DNA from: Stenotrophomonas maltophilia
Lineage (GTDB): Bacteria > Pseudomonadota > Gammaproteobacteria > Xanthomonadales > Xanthomonadaceae
Assembly (NCBI RefSeq): GCF_002138415.1
Contig: NZ_CP015612.1
Coordinates: forward strand, 1,900,001-1,964,000
Direction of reading: 5' to 3'
Length of the DNA: 64,000 nt
Made by a program: the position numbers and the translations under genes
The notes under the pieces: generated by a model
Told to the model about the DNA's origin: nothing
Seen by the model: the letters and a program-made list of their open reading frames with translations, nothing else
Databases searched by the model: none
In this document: positions 18,628 to 26,681 of the stretch, one piece after another
Position numbering within the stretch: the stretch's first letter is position 1
Layout: each line of letters starts with the position of its first letter

Positions 18628-18984
18628 TCACTCCGGCCTAACCTCCCGACAAGCCCACTCAACCAACCCGCGGCACGCCAGAAACAGCCCATCCACAACC
18701 CCCTCGTCCAAGTGCCGCTCCGGCTCCGCTGCCACCCGGCAGCGGTCTGCCGCGTGCAGCAGTTCCAGCACTGTCAGCGCTCCCACCATCGCGCGCTCAC
18801 TCCTGGCCAGGCTCACACGTCGGCCGGGCGATACATCGGTTTCCGGCCAAGGGTGCCCATCAGCACCTTCGCAGCCGCGCATGCGCTTGAGGATGCCGAG
18901 CAGGGAGTTCAGGTCGGGCAGGGGAGTGTCGTCGTTGATGGGCTCAACAACGGTGTACGAAGAGAAGGTGTCGGATTCGTTCAT
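18628..18984 (-). CDS. Hypothetical 118-aa protein behind a structured leader
   Basis: A 118-residue acidic, soluble protein (MNESDTFSSYTVVEPIND...) of unknown function. The central part has RMRGCEGADGHPWPETDV and the C-terminus is helical (LTVLELLHAADRCRV, VDGLFLACRGLVEWAC). The start at 18984 is chosen over upstream in-frame codons because the upstream part runs through the structured element at 19049-19210. The presence of that element suggests regulation at RNA or operator level. No domain recognised. Confidence 0.6.
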   Translation of the reverse strand: MNESDTFSSYTVVEPINDDTPLPDLNSLLGILKRMRGCEGADGHPWPETDVSPGRRVSLARSERAMVGALTVLELLHAADRCRVAAEPERHLDEGVVDGLFLACRGLVEWACREVRPE

Positions 18985-19048
18985 GGCGTCGGTTTCCGTG
19001 GCTGTGCTTAACAGCGCCACCGCGTAAGCGGGTGGCGGGCGATGCGTG

Positions 19049-19210
19049 GCTGCAAACCGGGATGAAATAGCACCATAGACCGGTGGGCCCGAGGGCCCCC
19101 ACGCACCGCCCGCCAGAAAGGCCGACGGATTGCCCGCCGGCACCGGTTAAGGACGGTGCCGACGGGCAAGCGCAAACTACAGGTGCATCTTTCATCACGG
19201 GTTTGCAGAC
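19049..19210 (-). promoter_or_regulatory. Compact structured element with nested inverted repeats
   Basis: A 162-base element upstream of the 118-aa gene. Its two ends form a long inverted repeat: CTGCAAACC..GATGAAA..GCACC..TAG reads forward at 19049-19078 and reversed at 19178-19210. Inside are a GTGGGCCC hairpin (about 19083-19102) and a 16-bp stem hairpin, TTGCCCG.CGGCACCG around an 8-base loop, at 19130-19169. This could be a structured RNA leader or a cluster of protein binding sites, and resembles in spirit the immunity/leader RNAs of satellite phages. No gene is supported in 19211-19539. Confidence 0.5.
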
Positions 19211-19539
19211 CCGCTGCCACCCCTTTTTCGGTGGCGCGCCATGGTGTTTACGCAGCCGCTTTAAATGCCAATAGAAGTTCGCGAAGGAATCGCGGAATCC
19301 GAGAGCGAAGAACTATTGTTGCACGCACCCTTCGTGCAGCACGCGACGCCAGCCGACGCATTCGTGCAGCTGCTCTGCTGATGGCGAATCAAAGTGGCGC
19401 AATCGCCCATGCCACAAGCGAATGGCGCGACGGCCTTCTTTGCAACAGTTCTTAGTCCTGCCCCGCAGGCATTGCGCCCGATCAGCCTCACACCGCGAAA
19501 GGCTGTCCAAACACGACACCGCTAGCGAACCTCGCAGCC

Positions 19540-20463
19540 TCAACCAACGTCACCCTCAGCACGCCCAGCATTCCCCACCAGCAACTCAATCATCGCCCGC
19601 GCCGCCGCCGACTGCCGCCTGTGCGGCGCATAGATCACCGAGAACGGCCGCGACCGCCCCCGCAGCTGCGGCAGCACCTCCACCAGCTGCCCACGCTGCA
19701 GCCGCTCGCGCACGATGAACTCATAGCTCTGGCAGATGCCGATGCCCTGTTCGGCCAGCGATACCACGCCCAGCACATCGTCGGAGGTCTCGATGGACGA
19801 ACGCGGCAGCCAGTCCACGTCGCGTCCGCCGTCGCGGAAGATCCACGGCGCCAGCCGCCCGGTGCGCGGCATTACAAACGGCAGGCACAGGTGCTGCTGC
19901 AGGTCGTCGAGCGTCTGCGGTGTGCCGCGGCGCTGCAGGTAGTTGGGTGCGGCCACCAGCAGCAGCGGCGCGTCTTCCAGCTTTCGCCCCACCAGCCCGC
20001 TGTCCGGCAGCTGGCCCAGCCGGATGGCCAGATCGAAGCCTTCGGCCACCAAGTCCACGTTGCGGTTGGTGATGTTCAGTTCCACCTGCACCTGCGGGTA
20101 CTGCTGCGCAAAGCGCGCCAGCACGGGCGGCAGCCGGTAGTGGCCATAGGTGGTGGGCACGCTCAGGCGCACGCGGCCGGCCAGCGCACCGTCCTGGGCC
20201 AGTACGTCGCGCTCGGCGTCGTCCAGCAGGCCGAAGGCAGTGCGCACCTGTTCCAGATAGAGGCGCCCGGCGTCGGTCAGGCCCACGCGGCGGGTGGTCC
20301 GCTGCAGCAGCTGCCGGCCCAGCCGCGCTTCCAGACGGGTGACCGCGCGGCTCAGCACCGAGGGCGTGGTGGACAGCGCCACCGCGCCAGCCGTGAACGA
20401 GCCGTGCTCGACTACCGCCAGGAACACCTCCACATCGCCCAGGTAGTCGAACTTGCGGCTCAT
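19540..20463 (-). CDS. LysR family transcriptional regulator
   Basis: A 307-residue regulator. The N-terminal winged helix-turn-helix ([45 protein letters not shown]) is followed by a substrate-binding domain with LRLS-like [18 protein letters not shown] and the [14 protein letters not shown] region. The start at 20463 ([14 protein letters not shown]) gives the normal LysR length. It is divergently transcribed from the DJ-1-like gene at 20561 and very probably controls it. TTGGCTC/GAGCCAA in the 97-base spacer is a candidate binding site. Confidence 0.93.
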   Translation of the reverse strand: MSRKFDYLGDVEVFLAVVEHGSFTAGAVALSTTPSVLSRAVTRLEARLGRQLLQRTTRRVGLTDAGRLYLEQVRTAFGLLDDAERDVLAQDGALAGRVRLSVPTTYGHYRLPPVLARFAQQYPQVQVELNITNRNVDLVAEGFDLAIRLGQLPDSGLVGRKLEDAPLLLVAAPNYLQRRGTPQTLDDLQQHLCLPFVMPRTGRLAPWIFRDGGRDVDWLPRSSIETSDDVLGVVSLAEQGIGICQSYEFIVRERLQRGQLVEVLPQLRGRSRPFSVIYAPHRRQSAAARAMIELLVGNAGRAEGDVG

Positions 20464-20502
20464 TTGGCTCTCCGTGGAACAGATGTTTTGCGATGGAGCC
20501 AA
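20464..20502. promoter_or_regulatory. Candidate LysR binding site in divergent promoter
   Basis: The inverted arms TTGGCTC (20464-20470) and GAGCCAA (20496-20502) lie in the 97-base spacer between the LysR gene and the DJ-1-like gene. Position fits autoregulation plus control of the divergent gene; the 25-base spacing is longer than a classic T-N11-A box, so this is tentative. Confidence 0.35.
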
Positions 20503-20560
20503 TTTATCGCCGCCGGGGCGATGAATAAAGTGGCCGCCATTCCCCCGATAGGAGCTCCCC

Positions 20561-21400
20561 ATGAACCTGATGACCCGGCTGGCCGCAGCGCTGGCCCTGA
20601 CCCTGGCCGCCAGCGGCGCGCAGGCCGCCAACGTGCTGGTGGTGCTGTCCGACGAAAACCACCTGGACCTGAAGGACGGCAAGGTGCTGTCCACCGGCTT
20701 CTATCTCAACGAGTTGATGCAGCCGGTCAAGCTGCTGCTGGACGCCGGCCACGAGGTGACGTTCGCCACGCCGCAGGGGCGGGCGCCGACGGTGGATGCG
20801 TCCTCGGTGACGCCGGCGTATTTCGGCAACGATGCCGCGCAGCTGGCGCTGCACAAGGATCTGCTGGAGAAACTGGCGCTGACCTCGCCGACGGCTTCGC
20901 CGGTGGTCAGCCTGGCGCGCGTGGAGCAGCAGGGCTACGCGCGTTTCGATGCGGTCTACATTCCCGGTGGCCACGCGCCGATGCAGGACCTGCTGAAGAG
21001 CCCGGCGCTGGGCCGGTTGCTGGCCGACTTCCACCAGCGCAACACGACCACCGCGCTGGTCTGCCACGGGCCGATCGCGCTGCTGTCCACGCTGCCGGAT
21101 GCCGATGGTTTTGTGGCAAAGCTGGAAGCGGGTGCGATGCCGGCCACACCGAAATGGATCTACAGCGGCTACCAGATGACGGTGATCAGCAACCAGGAAG
21201 AAGAGCAGGCCAAGCCGCTGCTTGGCGGTGGCGAGATGAAGTTCTACCCGCAGACTGCGTTGCAGCGGGCGGGGGCGAAGTTCAGCAGCAATGCCACGCC
21301 GTGGACCGGGCATGTGGTGGTGGACCGCGAGCTGATTACCGGGCAGAACCCGGCTTCGGCGCTGGAGGTGGGGCAGCGGTTGGTGGAGCGGTTGAAGTAA
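20561..21400 (+). CDS. Exported DJ-1/PfpI family protein
   Basis: A 279-residue protein with a signal peptide (cleavage after AASGAQA, about residue 22), so likely periplasmic. The mature part is a DJ-1/PfpI class I amidotransferase-like domain with the nucleophile elbow [11 protein letters not shown] (Cys near residue 168), the upstream [12 protein letters not shown] loop and [12 protein letters not shown]. It resembles HchA/Hsp31-type glyoxalase or chaperone proteins, but export is unusual for those. Divergent from a LysR regulator, which probably governs it. A short AGGAGC precedes the ATG. Confidence 0.88.
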   Translation: MNLMTRLAAALALTLAASGAQAANVLVVLSDENHLDLKDGKVLSTGFYLNELMQPVKLLLDAGHEVTFATPQGRAPTVDASSVTPAYFGNDAAQLALHKDLLEKLALTSPTASPVVSLARVEQQGYARFDAVYIPGGHAPMQDLLKSPALGRLLADFHQRNTTTALVCHGPIALLSTLPDADGFVAKLEAGAMPATPKWIYSGYQMTVISNQEEEQAKPLLGGGEMKFYPQTALQRAGAKFSSNATPWTGHVVVDRELITGQNPASALEVGQRLVERLK

Positions 21401-21498
21401 GGCCGGTTCTGCATCGCATGCGGTGCCGTGGCACCATGGTGGGCTGGCCTCGTCCTTCCGGGCGGGGCCGTTTTCCCAGGGAAGCCCTCGAACACGAC

Positions 21499-22230
21499 AT
21501 GCGAACGTCTTTTTTCATTCTCTCCGCCCTGTGCCTTGGCTTGCTGTCTGGCTGCGCCAGTGGCCCGGAGGAGCACGCCTCAAGCCGCGAGATCACGGGT
21601 GCGTTCGTGGCCGACGACGGCCAGCTGTACCTGCTGCCGCGCTTTGAAGAGCCGATGCGTTTCAATGCCGCGCCGTTCCGCGAGTATCGCGCGCTGATGG
21701 ACAGCCCGCTGCGCGAGGCGGTGGCCTGCGCGCAGATGTACTTCCATGAGGATTGGCGCGACCCGGCCAACAAGGCCAAGGTGCACGGCAGCTATGCGCT
21801 GCTGCTGCGGCCGGAACAGGTGACGCCGGAACAGGCCGCGCAGTTCAAGCTGGAGCGGATTGAGGTGCTCCCGCGCGAGGCGAAGTATGTGGATGAGCGT
21901 GCGCGCTACTACCTGCCGCAGGATCGGAGCCGCTACGCGCTGGCGTTTGATCGGGCCTGCAATCTTTCAAAGAAGGGCGGCAGCTATTACAGCGCGCTGT
22001 TCGAGGGCGACGGCGAGCGGGTGAAGTTGCCGGACGCTGCTGCGTTGGCGGAGAAGGGGAAGCTGGCGCAGCCGATCAGTGCACGGGCGCAGCGGATCCT
22101 GCCGGAGAGGGAGGACAAGCCGGGTGTTGGGACGGCGGCCGGCAAGGTGCTGGGCGCGGCGCTGATTCCTGTGGCGGTTCCGGTGTTTGTGTTGAGCCTG
22201 CCGTTCCTGGGGCCGGATCATTGGAAGTGA
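21499..22230 (+). CDS. Hypothetical lipoprotein
   Basis: A 243-residue predicted lipoprotein. The signal peptide ends in LLSGCASG (lipobox Cys about residue 17). The soluble part has [20 protein letters not shown] and a Tyr-rich centre, and the C-terminus carries a hydrophobic stretch ([20 protein letters not shown]) that could anchor or pack against the membrane. Function unknown. It stands alone, with 98 bases to the DJ-1-like gene upstream and a SMAG-type hairpin just downstream. Confidence 0.8.
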   Translation: MRTSFFILSALCLGLLSGCASGPEEHASSREITGAFVADDGQLYLLPRFEEPMRFNAAPFREYRALMDSPLREAVACAQMYFHEDWRDPANKAKVHGSYALLLRPEQVTPEQAAQFKLERIEVLPREAKYVDERARYYLPQDRSRYALAFDRACNLSKKGGSYYSALFEGDGERVKLPDAAALAEKGKLAQPISARAQRILPEREDKPGVGTAAGKVLGAALIPVAVPVFVLSLPFLGPDHWK

Positions 22231-22250
22231 TGGGGCGTTGAAGCCGAAGC

Positions 22251-22270
22251 ATCCACGCGTGGCGTGGACC
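22251..22270. repeat. ATCCACGC-type hairpin
   Basis: Palindrome ATCCACGC/GGCGTGGA around GT. Sister copies lie at 22835-22857 and 24298-24316. The copy at 22835 ends in CTAC, which places this set with the GTAG (SMAG) hairpins. Confidence 0.65.
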
Positions 22271-22315
22271 TATTCGGGCGTCGTTAGTGCCTGAACGTTC
22301 ATCCTGGAGATCTGT

Positions 22316-22795
22316 GTGCCCAGCACGCTGGAAACTGTTTTGAAGACCGTAGGCTTTGTTGTCATTGCGGCGCTTCCGTTGGTGATCCTTTGGTTCATCC
22401 TTCGGCAAATGTCAGCGAGAGCCCGTTCGGCGTTGGGATCAGGGGTGCGTCTGAATCCTCCGCGCCGGATCTCCGGCACGTCCATGACCTTGGTGATGGT
22501 GGATGGCAAAGAGGATCGCGAGCACTATTTCTTTGATACAGAATCCTTCTACCTGCGACGTGGGCCGGTGCCCACGGCGGTTCCGCTTTCGCAGATCACC
22601 TCAGTCACTCGAACGTCCGACGTCATCTATGCGCGCTATGTCTGGCAGGTATGCTTCAGCAGAGCATCGGGTAGAAAGTGCGTGACGTTCACTAACAACC
22701 TTTCGCTGTTCAACCGCGACTTTCTGCTCTTTCTGGAGGCGGTGCGGAAGGCTAATCCGCTCGCGACCGTTGAGCGAGCGAGTCTGTTTTTCTGA
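22316..22795 (+). CDS. Hypothetical membrane-anchored protein
   Basis: A 159-residue protein starting with GTG (GGAG about 7 nt upstream). Residues about 10-30 form one membrane helix (VGFVVIAALPLVILWFILR). The rest is cytoplasmic or periplasmic and may be PH-like or beta-rich (YFFDTESFYLRRGPVPTAVPLSQITSV, with ARYVWQVCF). Unknown function. Base use is slightly less GC-rich than the neighbours. Confidence 0.7.
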   Translation: MPSTLETVLKTVGFVVIAALPLVILWFILRQMSARARSALGSGVRLNPPRRISGTSMTLVMVDGKEDREHYFFDTESFYLRRGPVPTAVPLSQITSVTRTSDVIYARYVWQVCFSRASGRKCVTFTNNLSLFNRDFLLFLEAVRKANPLATVERASLFF

Positions 22796-22834
22796 GTGCT
22801 GGATGACTCAGATGTGCGGGCGTTGAGGGAGTGA

Positions 22835-22857
22835 ATCCACGCATGGCGTGGATCTAC
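22835..22857. repeat. SMAG hairpin that supplies a stop codon
   Basis: ATCCACGC/GCGTGGAT hairpin ending CTAC. Read on the minus strand its leading GTAG contributes the TAG stop of the peptidase gene (22854-22856). Confidence 0.75.
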
Positions 22858-24230
22858 TGGCATCTCTGCCTGCCGCCAGCCACACAGCTTGCCCGCCAAT
22901 GCTCCCAGACCTTGGCATCGATGCCAGCCTTCAGTGCGATGGCCTGCAGCTCCGCCCAGTTCTTCGGCGAAGGCGCGGCCAGGAGCTCGCGCATGAAGGC
23001 CTGCATCTTCGCCTCACCCACCTGCTTTTCCAGCGAGAGCAACAGCAAGGGGCCGTAGCCATAGCGGTACAGTTCGCCCACGTCCGAGTTGTCGTCGATG
23101 GCATCGAACGCGGGCAGCGGCTTGTCCGTCTTATCGATGGCCGATTGCAGGCGCGCAATGTAGCGATCCGCCGCGGCATCGCCACTGATCTCACGCAGCG
23201 CCTTGATCGACAGGAACTCGGCGCTGGATTCCAGCAGCACCCAGAAGTAGGGGCCCTGCGGACGGTTCAGCGTGCCGAAGTAGTAATGGCTCATTTCGTG
23301 TGCGATGTACTGCACGCGCCGCTCGGCCTTCTCGCCACCGGCCAGCAGTGAATCGGCCACGTTGCCGATGCTGCCGCTCATGGCGATGGTCGGCCAGGTG
23401 GCAAAGCCCCATTCGCTACCCTCGCGGTCGCGCTCGATCTGGTTGAGGGTGACCATGCGCAGGAAGGTGGGGCGGTCGGCCAGCGGCACGCCCATGTAAC
23501 GGCTGTGCACGTCGGCTACCTTCTGCACCGTGCTGGACAATGCATCAACCTTGGCCTTGGGCAGGGTCTCGTTGAGGACCGTGACCTGCGCGGTGCGGGT
23601 GATCGGGCCGCTGCCGCCGAACAGCAGGATCGGCCGTGCGTTCTCGCTGCGGAAACGGCCCTGCGCGCCTTCGATGGCCGGGCTGCCGTTGAGATACAGG
23701 AAGCGGCAGCCGGCGCAGTCCACCTGCAGGTCGTAGCGGCTTTCGCTGCTGCGCACGCGGGCCTTGGGGTCGAATGCCTGCGGCAGCCAGGCGGACTGTT
23801 CGGTGAAGCGGGCGCTGTCGCCGTTGAAGGCCATCAGGCCCTTGAAGTCGGTTGGGGCATCGTGCCGGGCATAGACCGGGAAGGCGCCCACGTACTGCAC
23901 GCAGAGCGTGGTGGATGGCTTGGCCACGGTGTACACGCGTGCCTCGCCATCCACACCGGGGGCGTACCATCCTTCGAAGTCCAGCGGCGCGCCATCGCCA
24001 TCGGTCACCCGCGCGACATTCAGGCCCGCGTTGAGCACGAAGGTGTTGAGCGACCCGGCAGGGCGGTTGGACACGCAGACGTCGCCCTCGACGCGGCCAC
24101 TGGTGATATCCAGGCGCACGCTGCCGGTGGTAAGTGGCGTCGCGGCCTGAGCGGGCGGCGTGGCCTGGCTGATGGCAGGGGCGAGCAGTGCGGCAACAAC
24201 GGCGGGCAGCAGGGCCTTGCAGGGGTTCAT
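22854..24230 (-). CDS. Exported M1-like (gluzincin) metallopeptidase
   Basis: A 458-residue protein with a signal peptide (ALLPAVVAALLAPAISQA), so secreted or periplasmic. The zinc site is YIAHEMSHYYFG followed after 18 residues by LLESSAEF, giving the HExxH-18-E spacing of M1 gluzincins. The N-terminal half is beta-rich and includes a C-x-x-C pair (DCAGCRF). The GxMEN exopeptidase motif of aminopeptidase N was not found, so specificity is open and aminopeptidase naming would be unsafe. The start is MNPCKALL at 24230; an ATG at 24242 is also possible. The stop codon lies within a SMAG hairpin. Confidence 0.82.
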   Translation of the reverse strand: MNPCKALLPAVVAALLAPAISQATPPAQAATPLTTGSVRLDITSGRVEGDVCVSNRPAGSLNTFVLNAGLNVARVTDGDGAPLDFEGWYAPGVDGEARVYTVAKPSTTLCVQYVGAFPVYARHDAPTDFKGLMAFNGDSARFTEQSAWLPQAFDPKARVRSSESRYDLQVDCAGCRFLYLNGSPAIEGAQGRFRSENARPILLFGGSGPITRTAQVTVLNETLPKAKVDALSSTVQKVADVHSRYMGVPLADRPTFLRMVTLNQIERDREGSEWGFATWPTIAMSGSIGNVADSLLAGGEKAERRVQYIAHEMSHYYFGTLNRPQGPYFWVLLESSAEFLSIKALREISGDAAADRYIARLQSAIDKTDKPLPAFDAIDDNSDVGELYRYGYGPLLLLSLEKQVGEAKMQAFMRELLAAPSPKNWAELQAIALKAGIDAKVWEHWRASCVAGGRQRCQ

Positions 24231-24297
24231 CGGGCCATCCATGGGTGGATTGCGCTGACTATAGGGGTAATGTGAAAGTCTGCCGAGAGGGGGGGGC

Positions 24298-24316
24298 ATC
24301 CACGCATGGCGTGGAC
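24298..24316. repeat. ATCCACGC-type hairpin
   Basis: Third copy of the ATCCACGC/GCGTGGA hairpin, in the promoter region between the divergent peptidase and dehydrogenase genes, 45 bases before the latter's start. Confidence 0.6.
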
Positions 24317-24360
24317 CCAGAGGGCTACACTGGTTGCCTGTGCCCGTTGGAAGCTCGCCC

Positions 24361-25143
24361 ATGTTCAGTGGAAAGGTTGCGGTGGTTACCGGTTCCACCA
24401 GCGGTATCGGTCTTGGCATTGCCACGGCGCTGGCACGGCAGGGCGCCGACATCGTGCTGAACGGATTTGGCGATGCAGCGGAGATCGAACGTATCCGTAC
24501 CAACTTGGAAACCGAGTTCGGCGTACGGGTGGCGCATGATGGCGCAGATCTGTCCCGTGGCGAGGCAGTGCGCGGAATGATCGACCACGCCGTTGCGACG
24601 ATGGGCCGCATCGACATCCTGGTGAACAACGCGGGCATCCAGCACACCGCTTCGATCGACGAGTTTCCCGTAGAGAAGTGGGATGCGATCCTGGCGCTGA
24701 ATCTCTCGGCGGTGTTCCATGCAACGGCGGCGGCCTTGCCGCACATGAAGCAGCAGGGCGCCGGCCGCATCATCAACATCGCATCCGTGCACGGCCTGGT
24801 GGGCTCGGTGAACAAGTCGGCCTATGTGGCGGCCAAGCACGGCGTGGTGGGATTCACCAAGGTGACCGCGCTGGAGAACGCGGGCACCGGCATCACCGCC
24901 AATGCGATCTGTCCGGGTTGGGTGCGGACCGCGCTGGTTGAGCAACAGATCACTGCGTTGGCGGAGCGCGAAGGCACGGATCAAGAGTCCGCCGCGCGCG
25001 CGCTGCTGGCCGAAAAGCAGCCTTCGCTGCAGTTCGTGTCGCCCGAGCAGCTGGGGGAAATGGTGGTGTTCCTGGCCTCTGACGCTGCAGCGCAGATCAC
25101 CGGCACGGCGTTGCCGGTCGATGGTGGCTGGACCGCACGCTAG
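24361..25143 (+). CDS. 3-hydroxybutyrate dehydrogenase-like SDR
   Basis: A 260-residue short-chain dehydrogenase that by resemblance oxidises D-3-hydroxybutyrate to acetoacetate with NAD+. The Rossmann motif is TGSTSGIGLGIA (residues about 10-21), then LVNNAGIQH, catalytic Ser in IINIASVHGLVGS, and YVAAKHG with catalytic Tyr and Lys. HGLVGSVNKSAYVAAKHGVV matches D-beta-hydroxybutyrate dehydrogenases closely. The start is MFSGKVAVVTG at 24361. The gene is monocistronic and divergent from the peptidase gene. Confidence 0.88.
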   Translation: MFSGKVAVVTGSTSGIGLGIATALARQGADIVLNGFGDAAEIERIRTNLETEFGVRVAHDGADLSRGEAVRGMIDHAVATMGRIDILVNNAGIQHTASIDEFPVEKWDAILALNLSAVFHATAAALPHMKQQGAGRIINIASVHGLVGSVNKSAYVAAKHGVVGFTKVTALENAGTGITANAICPGWVRTALVEQQITALAEREGTDQESAARALLAEKQPSLQFVSPEQLGEMVVFLASDAAAQITGTALPVDGGWTAR

Positions 25144-25215
25144 CGGACCCGCATCGGCCGCATTGCCGACGCCGCAGCAGCCAAGGCGCCTGCGGCGTCG
25201 TCCCGGCGCAGCCGT

Positions 25216-25680
25216 TTACTGCGGCTTCGCAAACACATCCAAGCCCTTGCCCGTCTCCAGCAGCGACTTCAGGCTCGACAGCACGATAGGCCAGCCCTGG
25301 CGGATGCCGGTATCCATCCCGCTGCCCGGTTCCAGTTCGTCGTGGGTGACGGTCAGACGCACCATGTCCTGGTAGGGCACGATATCGAAGGTGACGCGGC
25401 TGTAGGCGTCCGGGTTGTCGGCCTGCGAAGCGGCGGCCCAGGTGATGACCAGCCGAGAGGGTGGGGTGCTCTCCACCACTTCGCCCACCAGTTCGACCGA
25501 GCGTGTTTCGTTGGCGCGCACGTGCTGCCAGCGCGAGCCGGGTTTCCAGTCCGAGACGTTTTCGTGGCCCCAGTAGCGGCTGGCGATCTCGGGCCGGGTG
25601 ATGGCCTCGAACACCTCCTGCGGCGTGGAGGCGATGTAGATCACGTGGATGAAGCGGGTGGACTCTGCGGACATCGTCAT
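25216..25680 (-). CDS. SRPBCC (AHSA1-type) domain protein
   Basis: A 154-residue START-like protein of the AHSA1 subgroup. It has the early VIYIASTPQEVFEAIT helix-grip segment and a C-terminal helix (GWPIVLSSLKSLLETG). Its ATG overlaps the TGA of the ArsR gene upstream (4-base ATGA), so it is the third gene of a SRPBCC-ArsR-SRPBCC operon. Such proteins bind hydrophobic ligands; the ligand is unknown. Confidence 0.88.
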   Translation of the reverse strand: MTMSAESTRFIHVIYIASTPQEVFEAITRPEIASRYWGHENVSDWKPGSRWQHVRANETRSVELVGEVVESTPPSRLVITWAAASQADNPDAYSRVTFDIVPYQDMVRLTVTHDELEPGSGMDTGIRQGWPIVLSSLKSLLETGKGLDVFAKPQ

Positions 25681-26009
25681 TCTCCTTCCAGTTCTCGTTT
25701 CAGGTCATGCAGCAGGCCCAGGCGCTGCTGCTCGAACTTGCGTACCCAGCGCTCGTAGACTTCGTGCAGTGGCACCGGGTTGATGAAGTGCAGCTTCTCG
25801 CGGCCGCGGCGCACGGTGCTGATCAGGTTGGCGTCTTCCAGCAGGCCCAGGTGCTGGGTGACCGATTGCCGGGCCATGTCCAGGTGCTCGCACAGCTGGC
25901 CCAGGGTCTGGCCGTTGTCCTCGCAGAGCAGATCCAGCAGCGTTCGGCGCGTGGGATCGGCCAATGCCTTGAACACCTTGTCTGCGTCGCGCACGTTGTC
26001 TACCGCCAT
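25677..26009 (-). CDS. ArsR family winged-helix regulator
   Basis: A 110-residue repressor. FKALADPTRRTLLDLL and LGQLCEHLDMARQSVTQHLGLLEDA form the winged helix, with wing REKLHFINP. No metal-binding CxC is present, so it belongs to the non-metal ArsR group that co-occurs with AHSA1 genes. It sits between two SRPBCC genes (10-base gap and 4-base overlap). The operator is probably the palindrome at 26525-26544. Confidence 0.9.
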   Translation of the reverse strand: MAVDNVRDADKVFKALADPTRRTLLDLLCEDNGQTLGQLCEHLDMARQSVTQHLGLLEDANLISTVRRGREKLHFINPVPLHEVYERWVRKFEQQRLGLLHDLKRELEGE

Positions 26010-26019
26010 GGGGATGTCT

Positions 26020-26475
26020 TCAATTCCAGTTGTCGATCCTGACGTCGTGTGGGTTGGGCTGGCCCTTGCCGGTTTCAAGCAGCGCCTTCAAGCTCATCAG
26101 GAACACCGCCCATTTGGTGCTGCAGTGGGAGGTGAATTCGACGCGCTCTTTCCAGCCTTCGTGGGTGAACAGGACGATGCAGTAGTCACCTTCCTGTTTG
26201 AGTTTGAAGCGCACATGGGTGCCGATCCATTCGTTGGGGCCGGCGAGGAACTGCCAGAGCACGAGTGCATCCGGGATGAGCTGCTCAAGTTTCATTTCCA
26301 TGGCGCCGATTTCCTGGCCGTTGGCGGTGAAACGTGCCCTGACCGTACCGCCGATGTTGCGGTCGCCATGGGTGTCTTCGGCCCACCAGGCGGCCACGCC
26401 TTCCGGGGTGGCCAGCGCCTGATACACCTGGTTTGCGGGGGACTTGATGCCGACCCGATGTGCGATATCCACCAT
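26020..26475 (-). CDS. SRPBCC (AHSA1-type) domain protein, first gene of operon
   Basis: A 151-residue START-like protein (VGIKSPANQVYQALATPEGV, then WWAEDTHGDRNIGG). It is related to the SRPBCC protein at 25216 and has the same C-terminal LMSLKALLETGKG. The start at 26475 (MVDIAHRV) is preferred over longer in-frame starts that cross the upstream palindrome. It leads the operon SRPBCC-ArsR-SRPBCC, which suggests that two ligand-binding proteins are controlled by the embedded repressor. Confidence 0.85.
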   Translation of the reverse strand: MVDIAHRVGIKSPANQVYQALATPEGVAAWWAEDTHGDRNIGGTVRARFTANGQEIGAMEMKLEQLIPDALVLWQFLAGPNEWIGTHVRFKLKQEGDYCIVLFTHEGWKERVEFTSHCSTKWAVFLMSLKALLETGKGQPNPHDVRIDNWN

Positions 26476-26524
26476 TGCAGGTTCCTCGCGATGGGCCGGC
26501 AGGCGCCGCCCTTGAGTGGAATAT

Positions 26525-26544
26525 ATGCAGGCAAATGCCTGCAT
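26525..26544. promoter_or_regulatory. Candidate ArsR operator
   Basis: A perfect palindrome with 9-base arms ATGCAGGCA/TGCCTGCAT and a 2-base AA spacer, about 50 bases upstream of the first SRPBCC gene in an AT-richer promoter segment. Its size and position suit a dimeric ArsR repressor encoded in the operon. Confidence 0.55.
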
Positions 26545-26569
26545 GTCAAATGTGGTCGTTTGGAGGGGC

Positions 26570-26593
26570 TTGCCAGGCATGGCCTGGCACTAC
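26570..26593. repeat. SMAG hairpin (inverted)
   Basis: TTGCCAGGCATGGCCTGGCACTAC, i.e. a GTAG-headed hairpin read on the minus strand, lying between the divergent SRPBCC operon and the oleate hydratase gene. Confidence 0.75.
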
Positions 26594-26681
26594 TGCGTCA
26601 CTGGGTCGCAGGCGGGCTGAAGCATGAGGGACACGGGTTCGGCGCTAGAGTGGGATGACCCCCTCCAGGAAGGAGCAGCGC

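Noticed and set aside
10500..18640. Second copy of the guaA 3' end as right attachment site
   Set aside because: Looked for the last guaA bases near the right boundary and did not find them by eye.
19211..19539. Small RNA or short gene in the spacer upstream of the LysR stop
   Set aside because: Several short frames exist on both strands but none has a ribosome site or protein-like composition.
19621..21498. Upstream part of a long plus-strand frame running into the lipoprotein at 21499
   Set aside because: It crosses the LysR gene antisense and the DJ-1 gene out of frame; the lipoprotein signal peptide at 21499 fixes the real start.
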